Of a stretch of 64,000 bases of DNA, positions 40,469 to 52,400 are shown piece after piece. Source of the stretch: Pagrus major (lineage: Eukaryota; Chordata; Actinopteri; Spariformes; Sparidae); the NCBI RefSeq assembly GCF_040436345.1, contig NC_133234.1:9858446-9922445 (forward strand), given 5' to 3'. Made by a program: the position numbers and the translations under genes. The number at the start of each line of letters is the position of its first letter. Positions within the stretch are counted from its first letter, which is position 1. Below the pieces are notes generated by a model. That model worked only from the letters and a program-made list of their open reading frames with translations. It was not told the DNA's origin and did no database searches.

Positions 40469-43463
40469 ATGGCAGAGGAAAAAGGAGTCGCGTTAGACCG
40501 GGCACAGGTAAAAACTACATTTTACTGTCATACATCCAAAGTCTTTATAAACAGCATGTCGGGGACTTAAAGTTGAAGTTGACTGTCACAGATTATGTTG
40601 TTTTGAATCGTCAGCAGGTGTAAGATAGCTAACATTAGCTAGCTTGTTTAGCAACGGAGCTAATTCACAGTGGCACTGTAATAATTCTTAATCTCAACAA
40701 GTGTTAGAAAACTGGAGTTTGTCGGCGGTTTGTATCGTCTTTTATAACTTTTGAATTCATGTCTGCCAGGTGAAAAAGGCCGTCCAAGCCTTGCAAGCTT
40801 TCCTGAAAACCAAGTCGACAAGTGACTCTCTGTTCCTGGACGACACTCAGCAGATCAGCCTGCTCTTCACCCTCTGGAAGATCCCCAAAGTGGCACAGAC
40901 CATCCGCATGTGAGTCCTCCACGAAGCTGCTTTAATGCTTGACCTGTACTTCTTCAGTAGCAGTTGTCATCTCTCACCTGAACACACTTTTAATGATGTT
41001 GATTCCGTCCTCAGTCCCTTGCCCCATGGCCAGCGGTCTGACACAGACGAGGTTTGCCTGTTCACCAGAGATGAGCCCAAAATGACCGCAGAGCAGACCC
41101 AGAGGTTTTATAAGAAGCTGCTGGAGGAGAGGGGAGTCAAAAACATCAGTGAGGTATTTAGCAGTCAGAGTCCTGACAACAAACACTTTGCTCAGCATGC
41201 ATAAATGTACAGTGGATTATAATAAACATTATATACACTCATGACAGCAAAGTTGGTTAACTAGCCATAGTGCCCTTTAAATCTGAAATCTTACAAACCA
41301 CTAGTGATTTACCATCCTCCTATTAATGGTAGCCATAGTCATGATGTGTTCCTGTGTCCGGAGCAGATCATCCCATACAAGGTCCTGAAGACGGAGTACA
41401 AACCATACGAAGCCAAGCGCCGTCTGCTGGGAAACTTTGACATGTTCCTGTCTGACGACCGCGTCCGCCGCCTGCTGCCCTCCCACCTTGGAAAACATTT
41501 CTATGAGAGGAAAAAGTAAGACTTTTTTATTATCTTCAGTACGATACCACAGCAAACAGGTGTTTTGGTGTCTGTTGGGTGTTGATCTGTGTGTAGATTT
41601 ATGTTTTGCTTCCTGTCAGTCAGCTGAAGTGGACTGTTATTATGACACTGCTAAACATTTGAATGTTAACAAGACAAAACAGCAAGCATTGTCAAAAGCT
41701 AGGGCTTTAATGAGGGGGGAAAGAGCAGTAATACTGCATATTAACCAGTCATCATATTTCTATGACACAACATGTCGTATTCATGTCACAGTGGGACTGC
41801 TCTCCTCTTCAGTCTTTGAAACAACAGCTGTTGTAGTGCTTACTGTGTGAGAACAAACAAGATGTTGTACTTAAAGAGTTACAGTGCTTGATGGCTGATA
41901 TGAAATTAAAAACATTGCCCCTATATAATAACATACAGCTTAAAAAAACTCCTTTTTATAATGTTAATTACTGCTACTTTAACACATTTGTTACCAATAT
42001 CTGAGTTTTTCTCTACAAATCTGCATATTTATGTATTAAACTTGGGTTTGTTTTGTGTTTCTTTCTGTTGGTTGGTTGGTTGTTTAGCTGCATTAGATGC
42101 ATTCTTACCCAATTTCTGACTTCACAGGGAGCCGCTGTCTGTGAACCTGCAGAGCAAACATCTGGCCCGAGACATCGAGAGAGTCATCCAGGGCACCAGC
42201 TTGAAGGTTAACAACAAAGGCTGCTGCTGGTGAGATTCACTCGACTGCTCTTTGTGCTCCTGATAAAATCTGCTTTACATCTCAGCGTTGTGTGAGACTA
42301 ACCCTTTTGAGCTTCAGGAAAACATTCTGTCCTTAATATTGCCTCAACAGAATGTTTTCAGGTCTTGTGCTAAAACGGTTAGCACCTCTCAGCAACCCTA
42401 TCGATTCTGTTAAGTGTTTGATACGGGCAGTAGCGGTGCTATAAAGATTCAATGTAAATCCAGATGGACCTCCTCTTCCTGTGGAGTCTGTCTCTACAAC
42501 TTTGATACACAGTGTCTACTGTCATGCTCGCATGAAAAACAAAAATGCCTACATTTATTTTACTCGTATGGATGCTGTTTACAGTGTTGCCTTTATCTCA
42601 CATGATTACTGTAGCATGGCACGTGTTGCCCACTCCGGCATGACTGCAGATGAGGTGACAGAAAACATCGAGGCTGCAGTCCAGACAGTGGTGGCCAAAC
42701 TACGTATGGTGAGTGTTGCTGCTCAGAGAGTTATCTTGTGTCTTTAAAGGACAAAAAAAAGCAGGAAGTCGTTGCATTTAAGAAGCTGGAAACGGCACAT
42801 TTTTGACAACTGAATAATTTTAACTTGTCACAATTGTGTATTAATGTTTACAGAAGGGACCAGTGATGAAGATCATCCACATAAAGAGTCAAACGTCAGT
42901 GGCTCTGCCCATCTACAGCTCAGACCTGAGCCACCTCGATGCGCAGGGGTCGGCAGAGAAAAGTCCTCAGACTCCCAAGAAAGAGGTGAGAACAAGTTTG
43001 TACTCAAATGTCTCTATTGTGTCTGAGTCAGTTTTATGTGTAAAATAACCAGCGCTTGTGTTTTCAGGGAAAGGCAAAGAAGAAGAAGACAGAGGACGTA
43101 AAGCAAACTGCTGAGGGAGAGGAGAAAAAGGTGGAGGAGGATGACGAAATCCCACAGCTTGTTCCTATAACAACACCAAGCAAAAAGCCTAAACTGGAGG
43201 TCAGTACTACTCACTACTCTAGATTTAAACACTTAAATTAATTAAAATATTAAAATATTTGAGGGAATCGGGTAGTGCTGTGTCTTAAATGAACTGCGGA
43301 CCTTTATCGTCTTTCTTTCCTGTAGAAGCCATCCAAAAAGAAGCAACTGGAGAAAGCACCCAAACCCGCTGCAGCGAAGAAGAAGAAATCACCAAGCAAA
43401 CTGAACAAGAAGACCAAGAAGACTGACTCCAAAGTAAAAAGAAAAGTGCCTAAAGTGAAATGA
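40469..43463 (+). CDS. rsl1d1: Ribosomal L1 domain-containing protein 1 (cellular senescence-inhibited gene product)
   Basis: Nucleolar protein with a ribosomal L1-like fold, implicated in ribosome biogenesis, nucleolar stress and senescence. Nine exons: 40469-40507, 40770-40909, 41015-41153, 41367-41515, 42128-42229, 42615-42708, 42854-42985, 43068-43199 and 43326-43463; 1065 nt, 354 residues. Family landmarks: [69 protein letters not shown], then the L1 core through [10 protein letters not shown]. The tail is Lys-rich with a conserved [10 protein letters not shown] motif. It is much shorter than human RSL1D1 (490), the difference being in the low-complexity basic tail. Start [13 protein letters not shown] was chosen because an NRF1 promoter lies just upstream. 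It follows gspt1, as in human 16p13. Confidence 0.95.
42318..42359. repeat. Perfect 13-bp stem hairpin in rsl1d1 intron 5
   Basis: GAAAACATTCTGT (42318-42330) and its exact inverse (42347-42359) are separated by 16 nt. It could be one arm of a structured intronic RNA, but box motifs for a snoRNA are not convincing. Confidence 0.8.
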
Positions 43464-43889
43464 TTCTCAGCAGAGCGTCTTTGCACATCACCCCCCTCAA
43501 CATGGACATTTTACACAGGAGCAGATTGTTCGCAGGATGTTCGTCAATATATTCAGTCTGTTTTGTCTTTTTTTGCTTGAATATAACAGATTATAAACTT
43601 TGTTATTTGAAACAATATTTGTCTTTGTTCCCTAAATGCTTTGTAACAATAGGCCTTTTTCACAGCAGGTATTTCTATCCGCATTAAAAAGCACAGGTGT
43701 CAGTCTGTGAGAAAAAGACTTATAAAATCATTATGATGACTTTATAGGGACTATTCATATATAGTAAAAAGTGGTTTTGGTTTCCTTTTTTTGAATGGGA
43801 AATGACAATTCAGCAGGGAATTTAAGTATTATTCTTTACAAAACAAAATGATTACATAAACCTTTCAGAAGACTTTATTTTCTTTCAAG

Positions 43890-44145
43890 GCAGTGGTGGA
43901 AGAAGTATTCAGATCTTTTAATGAAGTATAAGTGTTATTATACTTTTAGTATAATGCGCTGCTAATATATTATTGATTATAATCATTGATGCATAAACGT
44001 GTCCATCACTTTAATGTTGCAGCTGGCCGTATATACTTCTCAGTAGTTTAGCAGGACATGGAGATACTTAAGTACCTCAAATTTGTATTCTTGTATAGCA
44101 CTTGAGTAAATGTACCGGGTTACATTTCACCACTGTTTAATGGTA
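43890..44145. repeat. Dispersed teleost repeat downstream of rsl1d1
   Basis: Begins 'ggcagtggtggaagaagtattcagatctttt' and ends 'gagtaaatgtaccgggttacatttcaccactg'. The two ends are inverted relatives (cagtggtg / caccactg), so it is a TIR-bearing relic of the same family as 39842-40225. Confidence 0.65.
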
Positions 44146-44240
44146 GTTCTACTAGTCAGACATTCCTCAGGAAAACCCATTTTTGTCAGAATGGATAATT
44201 GATGTCATGCGTATGCATTTAAACATTGAGTCAAGCGAAG

Positions 44241-44592
44241 TTAAAGGAGCAATAAGTAGTTTCGGGGAAGACAATTTAATCAGAGCAAAATCTTCATTGA
44301 CTGATATATGTCTAAACAAACTGTCTTCGTTTTCATGTCTGATTAAACAAACTGACCTTAAAGGACAACACAATTTCATACTGTTTTACTTTGTTTATAT
44401 GAGGCGGACCCTGCCACCTTTCTAGCTTCAAACAGTGTTCTGGAGACCTTATTCTCCCATGAGAACAGCTTGTTTATTCAGTTAAGGAAAACATTAATAA
44501 TCCTGAGTTTGTATTATTACCTCATTGATATTATGAAAATTAAAATTCTGAGTTTGGATTTCTTCTCCAAAACTACATAGTGCCCTTTTAAA
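44241..44592. mobile_element. MITE with TTAA target-site flanks
   Basis: The left terminus AAAGGAGCAATAAGTAGTTT corresponds to the inverted right terminus, which in reverse complement reads AAAAGGGCACTATGTAGTTTT. TTAA occurs at both edges, pointing to a piggyBac- or Kolobok-type TTAA duplication. The interior 'cttaaaggacaacacaatttcat' and 'tttatatgaggcggaccctgcc' recur at 60051-60113. Confidence 0.6.
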
Positions 44593-45452
44593 GTATCAGT
44601 AGGACTCGCTGAACATAAATAGACAATCATGACATCTTTAGCGTTTGTGACTTAGGATTTGGTTTACATCCTCTATTAACAGTTTTAAATCTGCTAAACG
44701 TAGTTGAAGTTAGCGGTGCATCATTTTAACATCATCAGGCTAAAACAGAGTACTGTATGTTTTCAGACAGCTTCTGTGTGCTTTAACATCTGAAGTGCTT
44801 TCGCCTTCACAATGTTTGCTTGTGTTGAGTTTAGCCATCAGAGCTGTGCATGTATACCTGCCAGCTGTATCAGATGACATGCCTATTGTCTCTGAGACTA
44901 TACTCTGGCTTGTACAGCTGCTGCTCACAAGCAATAATGCTGCATGGGCACAAATACATCCTTTATGTGTTCCTCACAACTCTTATATGTCCGCAGTAAT
45001 GAAGATGTCAGACATGCATTGTACACAGAAGCTTGTCTGAGATACTGAGGTATTACATTTCCAAAGACAGTATATTTGTTTTGGAAGAGCAAGATGATCC
45101 AGCCAATCAGTGGTGATGATATTGTTGTCAACAGGTGGGCAGGGTCTGTCTATTCATCCAAGCCCTTCCTCTGCTGTGTGGGTGTGGTGGGCCATCTGGA
45201 ATTACAGTGTGATCACGGTTTTCTGGCGAGGGGGACGAGAGATGCATCACGCAGACACTCTCATATTGATCATACAGATGATATAACTGCTTCTTATGAC
45301 TGTTGGGAGATGGCTGTATTGACTTCAGCAGGGACCGGCTGAGCAAACAGGAAGACTCAGGACAGAAATAGAGAGGAAACTTGGGGAGCTGTGGATGTTC
45401 AGTGGGTTTTGTTTCATTATTTATGTGTTAAAGGTTCAGAGGGATAGCAACC

Positions 45453-45770
45453 ATGGAGACAATTGGAGAAACTTCATTTCCAGATGACTCTGGGAGTCAA
45501 AGCTTGTGTCCGGACTCTGACGCAGGCACTGCAGTGGCCCCAGGCTGGGCCTACCTCCACAAACCCATCATCGTGATGGTGATGGGATCTCTGATGTGTG
45601 CCGCAGGCGGACTCCTCTTCCTGCTCCAGTCACTGGAGGTGACTGAGGCATCTCGCTCTGTGGCCTCAGCCTGCCTGTCCATAGGGCTGCTGTTTGTTGT
45701 GATGGGGCTGGTGTGGATCCCCATACTGAAAGAGAAGCAGAGGAGGAAACGGTACAGCCAGGGGGCTTGA
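45453..45770 (+). CDS. pirt: PIRT-like two-pass membrane protein
   Basis: PIRT (phosphoinositide-interacting regulator of TRP channels) is a small membrane protein of sensory neurons that modulates TRPV1/TRPM8 through a basic C-terminus. This intronless frame of 105 residues (human 137) starts at ATG 45453 in a good context (aaccATGG). It has a polar N-terminus and HKPIIVMVMGSLMCAAGGLLF (first span about 38-58). The second span, about 70-91, carries LSIGLLFVVMGLVWIPILKEKQ, and a basic tail KEKQRRKRY follows. The block 'GLVWxPIxKxKQ' fits my recollection of mammalian PIRT; the ends are divergent and shorter. The next gene is tmem238l-like, which also neighbours PIRT on human 17p. Identification is good but not certain. 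Confidence 0.75.
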   Translation: METIGETSFPDDSGSQSLCPDSDAGTAVAPGWAYLHKPIIVMVMGSLMCAAGGLLFLLQSLEVTEASRSVASACLSIGLLFVVMGLVWIPILKEKQRRKRYSQGA

Positions 45771-46051
45771 GGAAAGGATGGAGATGACTTGTGAACTTTG
45801 AAACTATTTTTTGTCAGCGATGATGCAACTGTTTCCTTTGAAACATCCAATACAGTCACAAAGCTGGTGTGACTGTAGCTGATAACAACTTGTGTACTTT
45901 GACCAATGTCACTGCAGGTTCTTTCGTGTGTTTCTGTCAGAGGATCACACTTCACTGTCCTGCAGCTGCCAGCACCTGCTACTTTTTCCACATCTGGATT
46001 AACTCTGGGAAAAGACATACATTTCTGAATTGGATTATCTCCACCGCCACC

Positions 46052-46522
46052 ATGTCAACATCTGTCCAGGTGGAGCCAGTCATGGAGATCAATTACGGAG
46101 GAGTGGGCCGCTGCAAGTGCTCCTTCTGGTTCGCAGTGGCCCACGACATACTCGGCGTCCTCATCATGATGGTGGGGGTGTTTGGAGGGCTGATCATCCA
46201 CGACTTGTTCATCTACGCGGGGGCCATCATCATCTTCCTCAGCCTGATCTGGTGGGTGTTCTGGTACTCCGGGAACATCGACGTGCCACCCGAGGAGCTA
46301 GAGGACGACGTGGGCATGATGAAGCTGAAGAACCGCAGACTGAGCCGGGTGGTGAGGCGTGTGTCCGACCGCCTCTCCAGCAGGATCAGGGACTCTTTTA
46401 GAAGGAGCGGCCGGAACAACAACCCTGTAAACGGTGGTACAGAGATGGCACTCTCCACTATCTATGACACCACCATCCAATCCTCATCTAAAGAAATAAT
46501 GAGAGAGACACTGTCAATATGA
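46052..46522 (+). CDS. tmem238l: TMEM238-like two-pass membrane protein
   Basis: Intronless frame of 156 residues starting at ATG 46052 in a perfect Kozak context (gccaccATGtca). The frame is open upstream to 45869, but that part has no similarity and no comparable start. Features: GRCKCSFWFAVAHDILGV leading into span 1 (about 24-49), then DLFIYAGAIIIFLSLIWWVFWYSGNI (span 2 about 52-73). The 'FIYAGAxxxFLSLxWWxFWYxGNI' signature is typical of TMEM238/TMEM238L. The cytosolic tail (about 83 residues) is long and basic (RRLSRVVRRVSDRLSSRIRD), much longer than the short mammalian proteins as I recall them. Function is unknown. It begins 281 bp after the pirt stop on the same strand. Confidence 0.75.
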   Translation: MSTSVQVEPVMEINYGGVGRCKCSFWFAVAHDILGVLIMMVGVFGGLIIHDLFIYAGAIIIFLSLIWWVFWYSGNIDVPPEELEDDVGMMKLKNRRLSRVVRRVSDRLSSRIRDSFRRSGRNNNPVNGGTEMALSTIYDTTIQSSSKEIMRETLSI

Positions 46523-47486
46523 ACCAACCCATCACAGACTGTAAACGACACCAAGAGACTCTGAACTTGGATCTTAATATTTGTTTTCTTTTGCTCATCA
46601 GTTTATTCTGTCTGAAGGAATTTTGTGTTTGCTCTTCTAACATGCACTGGTAATAATTACACAATATTGAAATCTAGATAAGATCCACATGCTCTCTTAT
46701 CCAGCTGATAAGAAGTAAACTTTGCTCACCATAACACAGTGTTGCGCATGACTCTGATTTAGATTATTCCCATCACTACTTTGTTATCAGTCATGTTTGC
46801 TTGATTCACAGATTTAGCAGTCTAAGGATGTAATAATGTGATAATGAGAGTTTTGTCATAAGGGAGGTGAAATCTTATTGTGGATGGTGTGCAAGCAGAA
46901 CATTTATAGCTGCCTTTTGTAAAAGGACACAGTAGAAATTAACCCAAATGCAGCCAGAAAGGATAAGTTGCACAGTTTTTACTTATTTATTTTACGTATA
47001 AAGGTAAATTCTAACTTTATAGTGTAATTTGTATTATCTGTCTCACATGTAAAGTGTCCGTTAACATACCGGTGATTTAGAAATCTCAAATTGCACTCCC
47101 TCCTGATTCACATAAAACCAGCATGTGGTGGTTTTGTAAACATAACAAATCTCCAAGCTTTTCATTTCCATCTGTTTCAAGAATTCAGCCACCTGATGCC
47201 ATCTGTGTACAACTTCTGTATTTGTACTATGTATTTGAATATTGGACCATGGCTTTCATAATATTTGTGAAGTCGCTAATTGTGCTTGAAGATGCACGTC
47301 AGAGGAAAACAGACGAATCTTCCTCCTTCTGCATATGTGAACGGCCCTTTTGTTACAATCTGTGCACGAGAAACTCACTTTTAGTAAGGTCGCCTTTAAG
47401 TGTTGGATGAAAACACTCCTACAGTTTTATTATTATTGTTAAATAAAGCTGCTTTTCTTCTGTGTGGTAAAAAAAAAAAAAAAAAA
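46523..47486 (+). other. tmem238l 3' UTR ending in AATAAA and an 18-A tract
   Basis: Non-coding sequence runs to AATAAA at 47442-47447, followed 21 nt later by 18 consecutive A (47469-47486). The spacing mimics a cleaved and polyadenylated mRNA end. Confidence 0.5.
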
Positions 47487-48980
47487 TTACACAGGAGATG
47501 TTCATGTTCAGTGCCGCATCACCACCTCTCCAGGAAATATTTGCCTAGCCACTAAAAAAAGTTGTAAAAAGTTCTGATTGTTGAAGTTTTTTGATCTTTT
47601 ATGAAGTCATTTAACTGCATTCACCTATATGCTGCTTTAAATCCTGTTTCATACCCATAATACCAAATCCATTCATGTAATAAATGTACTGAACACTCTA
47701 AAAAGTGTCTTTGTCTTCACTCACGTTTCATTGCTAAAATGTTTTTATAGGAAAAGAGCACTCATAGCAGTGTGATACGTAAATTGCCCATGCTTTAACA
47801 TCACGAGCAGTGTATTTGTATAGCTGAACTCTCACTGTTTCAACTGGCATCAAAGGCCCACAACAGCAGATAACAGATAACATTCACAGCATGAACTTTA
47901 AATGTATAGATTCTTTGACATGAACAAGACAGAACTAGCTGTATAAAAGCAAAGGAGAACAAGCTATGAGTTTACAGACTTAAGTGCCCAATCATTGTTC
48001 AAAATAAGCTCTTTTCAGCTCAAGCATCCAAACTGTAGCATACAAGTAAAACAGAGTTATCTGAATCACACACAATCTCTTTTTCCATCTGTGGGCGGGC
48101 AATATCTTCTGTTGCTAACCCGCCAATAAAACTGCAACGCATACATATGCTATATGAATTTACACAGACACTAAAACCTTAGATTAGATATGACCAGACT
48201 GATCAGAGTGCAGATTTCAGCAGACTGTGATAACCTGTGATGTGTAACCTTCATCCAATACTTCTAGCTATATTAATTTTAATTAATTTGTTAATATTGA
48301 GTCATAAGATCCAGCTCACACTTATCTGAAATATGACTAATACTGTATATAAAGGGCTACAGCTAACTGTCACCTGACTAGATATTTTCACTGTGTCGCC
48401 CCTGAACTTCCATCTAGCTGCTATTGGTTGTGGTTGAAACCATTCACCTGTTGCTAAACCTAAAATTACCTCATGAACATTTGTCAGGTGCTGCTTCAAG
48501 TTTAATTTAAGGACCGTACATAAGCAGGGCCGTAGCTACCATTGAGGCCACTGAGGTCATGTCCTCGGTATTTTCTTCTCCGTCTTTGATATCTTAATAC
48601 ATATATATATATTTGGTAAGACCTTATAATATCTATCAAATCATTATAATAAACAATTATATATAATTAAAAACATCAAATTCATAGTTAATTTAATTAC
48701 CAGTTTTATTTTACTGTTAACAAGCAATGAAAAGCTCTATAAACGACTTATTAGCAATTGTTTATTGGAAAGTTGCAATTGATGTTCGTAATAATAAAAA
48801 CTGTGTGGTTCATTTATAAACATTATTTGGATGAGTTGCAACTGATGCTTTTAACCTTTACAATTACTTAATAAATGTTTTATGAACCATGTTATTGTCT
48901 CTTCACAGTAAAATCACTGAACTATAAATATACCATTTATTACTGATGGTTATTATAAAGTGTGACCCATGTGAATGCTC
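47487..48980. other. Intergenic AT-rich DNA
   Basis: No coding or RNA gene seen. Around 48525-48575 'cagggccgtagctaccattgaggccactgaggt' looks like the end of a dispersed fish repeat, and a (TA)n tract follows at 48600. Confidence 0.5.
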
Positions 48981-49205
48981 TTATTTTGCACATTTTAGAT
49001 TAATATTAAAATTTTATTCTATTTATTCTATGTCCTTTTTTAATCTTGCAGTATGGTAGGTGTATGTATGTATATATTTGTAAATACTGTGCTATTTTTA
49101 CCATTCAGGTTTCTGTTTTTATATTGTGTATTATTGTGAGTATTATGATTTTATGTGAATTGCTACTGCGACAGTGAAATTTCCTTTGTGGATTAATAAA
49201 GTAAG
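48980..49205 (+). repeat. Probable LINE/retroposon 3' tail
   Basis: The T-rich sequence ends with 'cgacagtgaaatttcctttgtggattaataaagta'. This closely resembles the 3' terminus common to many teleost LINE and SINE copies ('gaatttcccttgggattaataaagt'). Only the tail is present, with no coding part. Confidence 0.5.
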
Positions 49206-49470
49206 TCTCATGTGTGCCAAATGGATCAGAATGAATGCCATCATAAGCATTATGTCTAGGATATATATCTATTTAGTTCAGCATCTTAGCATGCTAACAT
49301 TTGCTGATTAGCAGTAAACATAAACTACAGCTGAAGATGAGGGACATGTAATTAGTTTTGCAAGTATGTTGTCATGAAAAAAGTATCTGACAGATTGAAT
49401 TTTTGACTTGAAGATGGTGATAGATGACAAATTAAGGGATCACCAAAGGTTTACTTTTCATCCTGAGAGG
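49206..49470 (+). repeat. Dispersed repeat, left neighbour of the satellite array
   Basis: From 'ctcatgtgtgccaaatggatcagaatgaatgcc' to 'gggatcaccaaaggtttacttttcatcctgag'. A second copy in the same orientation lies at 57912-58390. This left copy stops where the satellite begins; the part following 'catcctgag' in the second copy is missing. Confidence 0.8.
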
Positions 49471-52400
49471 GGTGCAGTCACTTTTCGGCAGGCCCTGCCA
49501 AAAAGTGACTGCACCCTGTAACTCTGGATTGCAACGAGTGATATTGACCAAATTCACTGTACATGCACCTGGTTTCCTCTACTATTAATGCTGAAAAGAC
49601 AGAGAATGTAACCCCTCCCAATCCAGTGCAGTCACTTTTCGGCAGGCCCTGCCGAAAAGTGACTGCACCCTGTAAGTCCTTATTGCAAGGAGTGATATTG
49701 ACCAAATTCACTGTACATGCACCTGGTTTCCTCTACTATTAATGCAGAAAGACAGGGAATGTAACCCCTCCCAATCCAGAGTTACAGGGTGCAGTCACTT
49801 TTCGGCAGGCCCTGCCAAAAAGTGACTGCACCCTGTAACTCTGGATTGCAAGGAGTGATATTGACCAAATTCACTGTACATGCACCTGGTTTCCTCTACT
49901 ATTAATGCTGAAAAGACAGAGAATGTAACCCCTCCCAATCCAGAGTTACAGGGTGCAGTCACTTTTCGGCAGGCCCTGCCGAAAAGTGACTGCACCCTAT
50001 AAGTCCTTATTGCAAGGAGTGATATTGACCAAATTCTCTGTACATGCACCTGGTTTCCTCTACTATTAATGCTGAAAAGACAGAGAATGTAACCCCTCCC
50101 AATCCAGAGTTACAGGGTGCAGTCACTTTTCGGCAGGCCCTGCCGAAAAGTGACTGCACCCTGTAAGTCCTTATTGCAAGGAGTGATATTGACCAAATTC
50201 ACTGTACATGCACCTGGTTTCCTCTACTATTAATGCTGAAAAGACAGAGAATGTAACCCCTCCCAATCCAGAGTTACAGGGTGCAGTCACTTTTCGGCAG
50301 GCCCTGCCGAAAAGTGACTGCACCCTATAAGTCCTTATTGCAAGGAGTGATATTGACCAAATTCTCTGTACATGCACCTGGTTTCCTCTACTATTAATGC
50401 TGAAAAGACAGAGAATGTAACCCCTCCCAATCCAGAGTTACAGGGTGCAGTCACTTTTCGGCAGGCCCTGCCGAAAAGTGACTGCACCCTGTAAGTCCTT
50501 ATTGCAAGGAGTGATATTGACCAAATTCACTGTACATGCACCTGGTTTCCTCTACTATTAATGCTGAAAAGACAGAGAATGTAACCCCTCCCAATCCAGA
50601 GTTACAGGGTGCAGTCACTTTTCGGCAGGCCCTGCCGAAAAGTGACTGCACCCTGTAAGTCCTTATTGCAAGGAGTGATATTGACCAAATTCACTGTACA
50701 TGCACCTGGTTTCCTCTACTATTAATGCAGAAAGACAGGGAATGTAACCCCTCCCAATCCAGAGTTACAGGGTGCAGTCACTTTTCGGCAGGCCCTGCCA
50801 AAAAGTGACTGCACCCTGTAACTCTGGATTGCAAGGAGTGATATTGACCAAATTCACTGTACATGCACCTGGTTTCCTCTACTATTAATGCTGAAAAGAC
50901 AGAGAATGTAACCCCTCCCAATCCAGAGTTACAGGGTGCAGTCACTTTTCGGCAGGCCCTGCCGAAAAGTGACTGCACCCTGTAAGTCTTTATTGCAAGG
51001 AGTGATATTGACCAAATTCACTGTACATGCACCTGGTTTCCTCTACTATTAATGCTGAAAAGACAGAGAATGTAACCCCTCCCAATCCAGAGTTACAGGG
51101 TGCAGTCACTTTTCGGCAGGCCCTGCCGAAAAGTGACTGCACGCTGTAAGTCCTTATTGCAAGGAGTGATATTAACCAAATTCACTGTACATGCACCTGG
51201 TTTCCTCTACTATTAATGCTGAAAAGACAGAGAATGTAACCCCTCCCAATCCAGAGTTACAGGGTGCAGTCACTTTTCGGCAGGCCCTGCCGAAAAGTGA
51301 CTGCACCCTGTAAGTCTTTATTGCAAGGAGTGATATTGACCAAATTCACTGTACATGCACCTGGTTACCTCTACTATTAATGCTGAAAAGACAGAGAATG
51401 TAACCCCTCCCAATCCAGAGTTACAGGGTGCAGTCACTTCTCGGCAGGCCCTGCCGAAAAGTGACTGCACCCTGTAACTCTGGATTGCAAGGAGTGATAT
51501 TGACCAAATTCACTGTACATGCACCTGGTTTCCTCTACTATTAATGCTGAAAAGACAGAGAATGTAACCCCTCCCAATCCAGAGTTACAGGGTGCAGTCA
51601 CTTTTCGGCAGGCCCTGCCGAAAAGTGACTGCACCCTGTAAGTCCTTATTGCAAGGAGTGATATTGACCAAATTCACTGTACATGCACCTGGTTTCCTCT
51701 AGTATTAATGCTGAAAAGACAGAGAATGTAACCCCTCCCAATCCAGAGTTACAGGGTGCAGTCACTTTTCGGCAGGCCCTGCCGAAAAGTGACTGCACCC
51801 TGTAAGTCTTTATTGCAAGGAGTGATATTGACCAAATTCACTGTACATGCACCTGGTTTCCTCTACTATTAATGCTGAAAAGACAGAGAATGTAACCCCT
51901 CCCAATCCAGAGTTACAGGGTGCAGTCACTTCTCGGCAGGCCCTGCCGAAAAGTGACTGCACCCTGTAACTCTGGATTGCAAGGAGTGATATTGACCAAA
52001 TTCACTGTACATGCACCTGGTTTCCTCTACTATTAATGCTGAAAAGACAGAGAATGTAACCCCTCCCAATCCAGAGTTACAGGGTGCAGTCACTTTTCGG
52101 CAGGCCCTGCCGAAAAGTGACTGCACCCTGTAAGTCCTTATTGCAAGGAGTGATATTGACCAAATTCACTGTACATGCACCTGGTTTCCTCTACTATTAA
52201 TGCTGAAAAGACAGAGAATGTAACCCCTCCCAATCCAGAGTTACAGGGTGCAGTCACTTTTCGGCAGGCCCTGCCGAAAAGTGACTGCACCCTGTAAGTC
52301 CTTATTGCAAGGAGTGATATTGACCAAATTCACTGTACATGCACCTGGTTTCCTCTACTATTAATGCTGAAAAGACAGAGAATGTAACCCCTCCCAATCC

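Noticed and set aside
46030-46401. 123-codon His/Arg-rich frame
   Set aside because: Shadow frame of tmem238l; the overlapping frame has the membrane segments and family signature.
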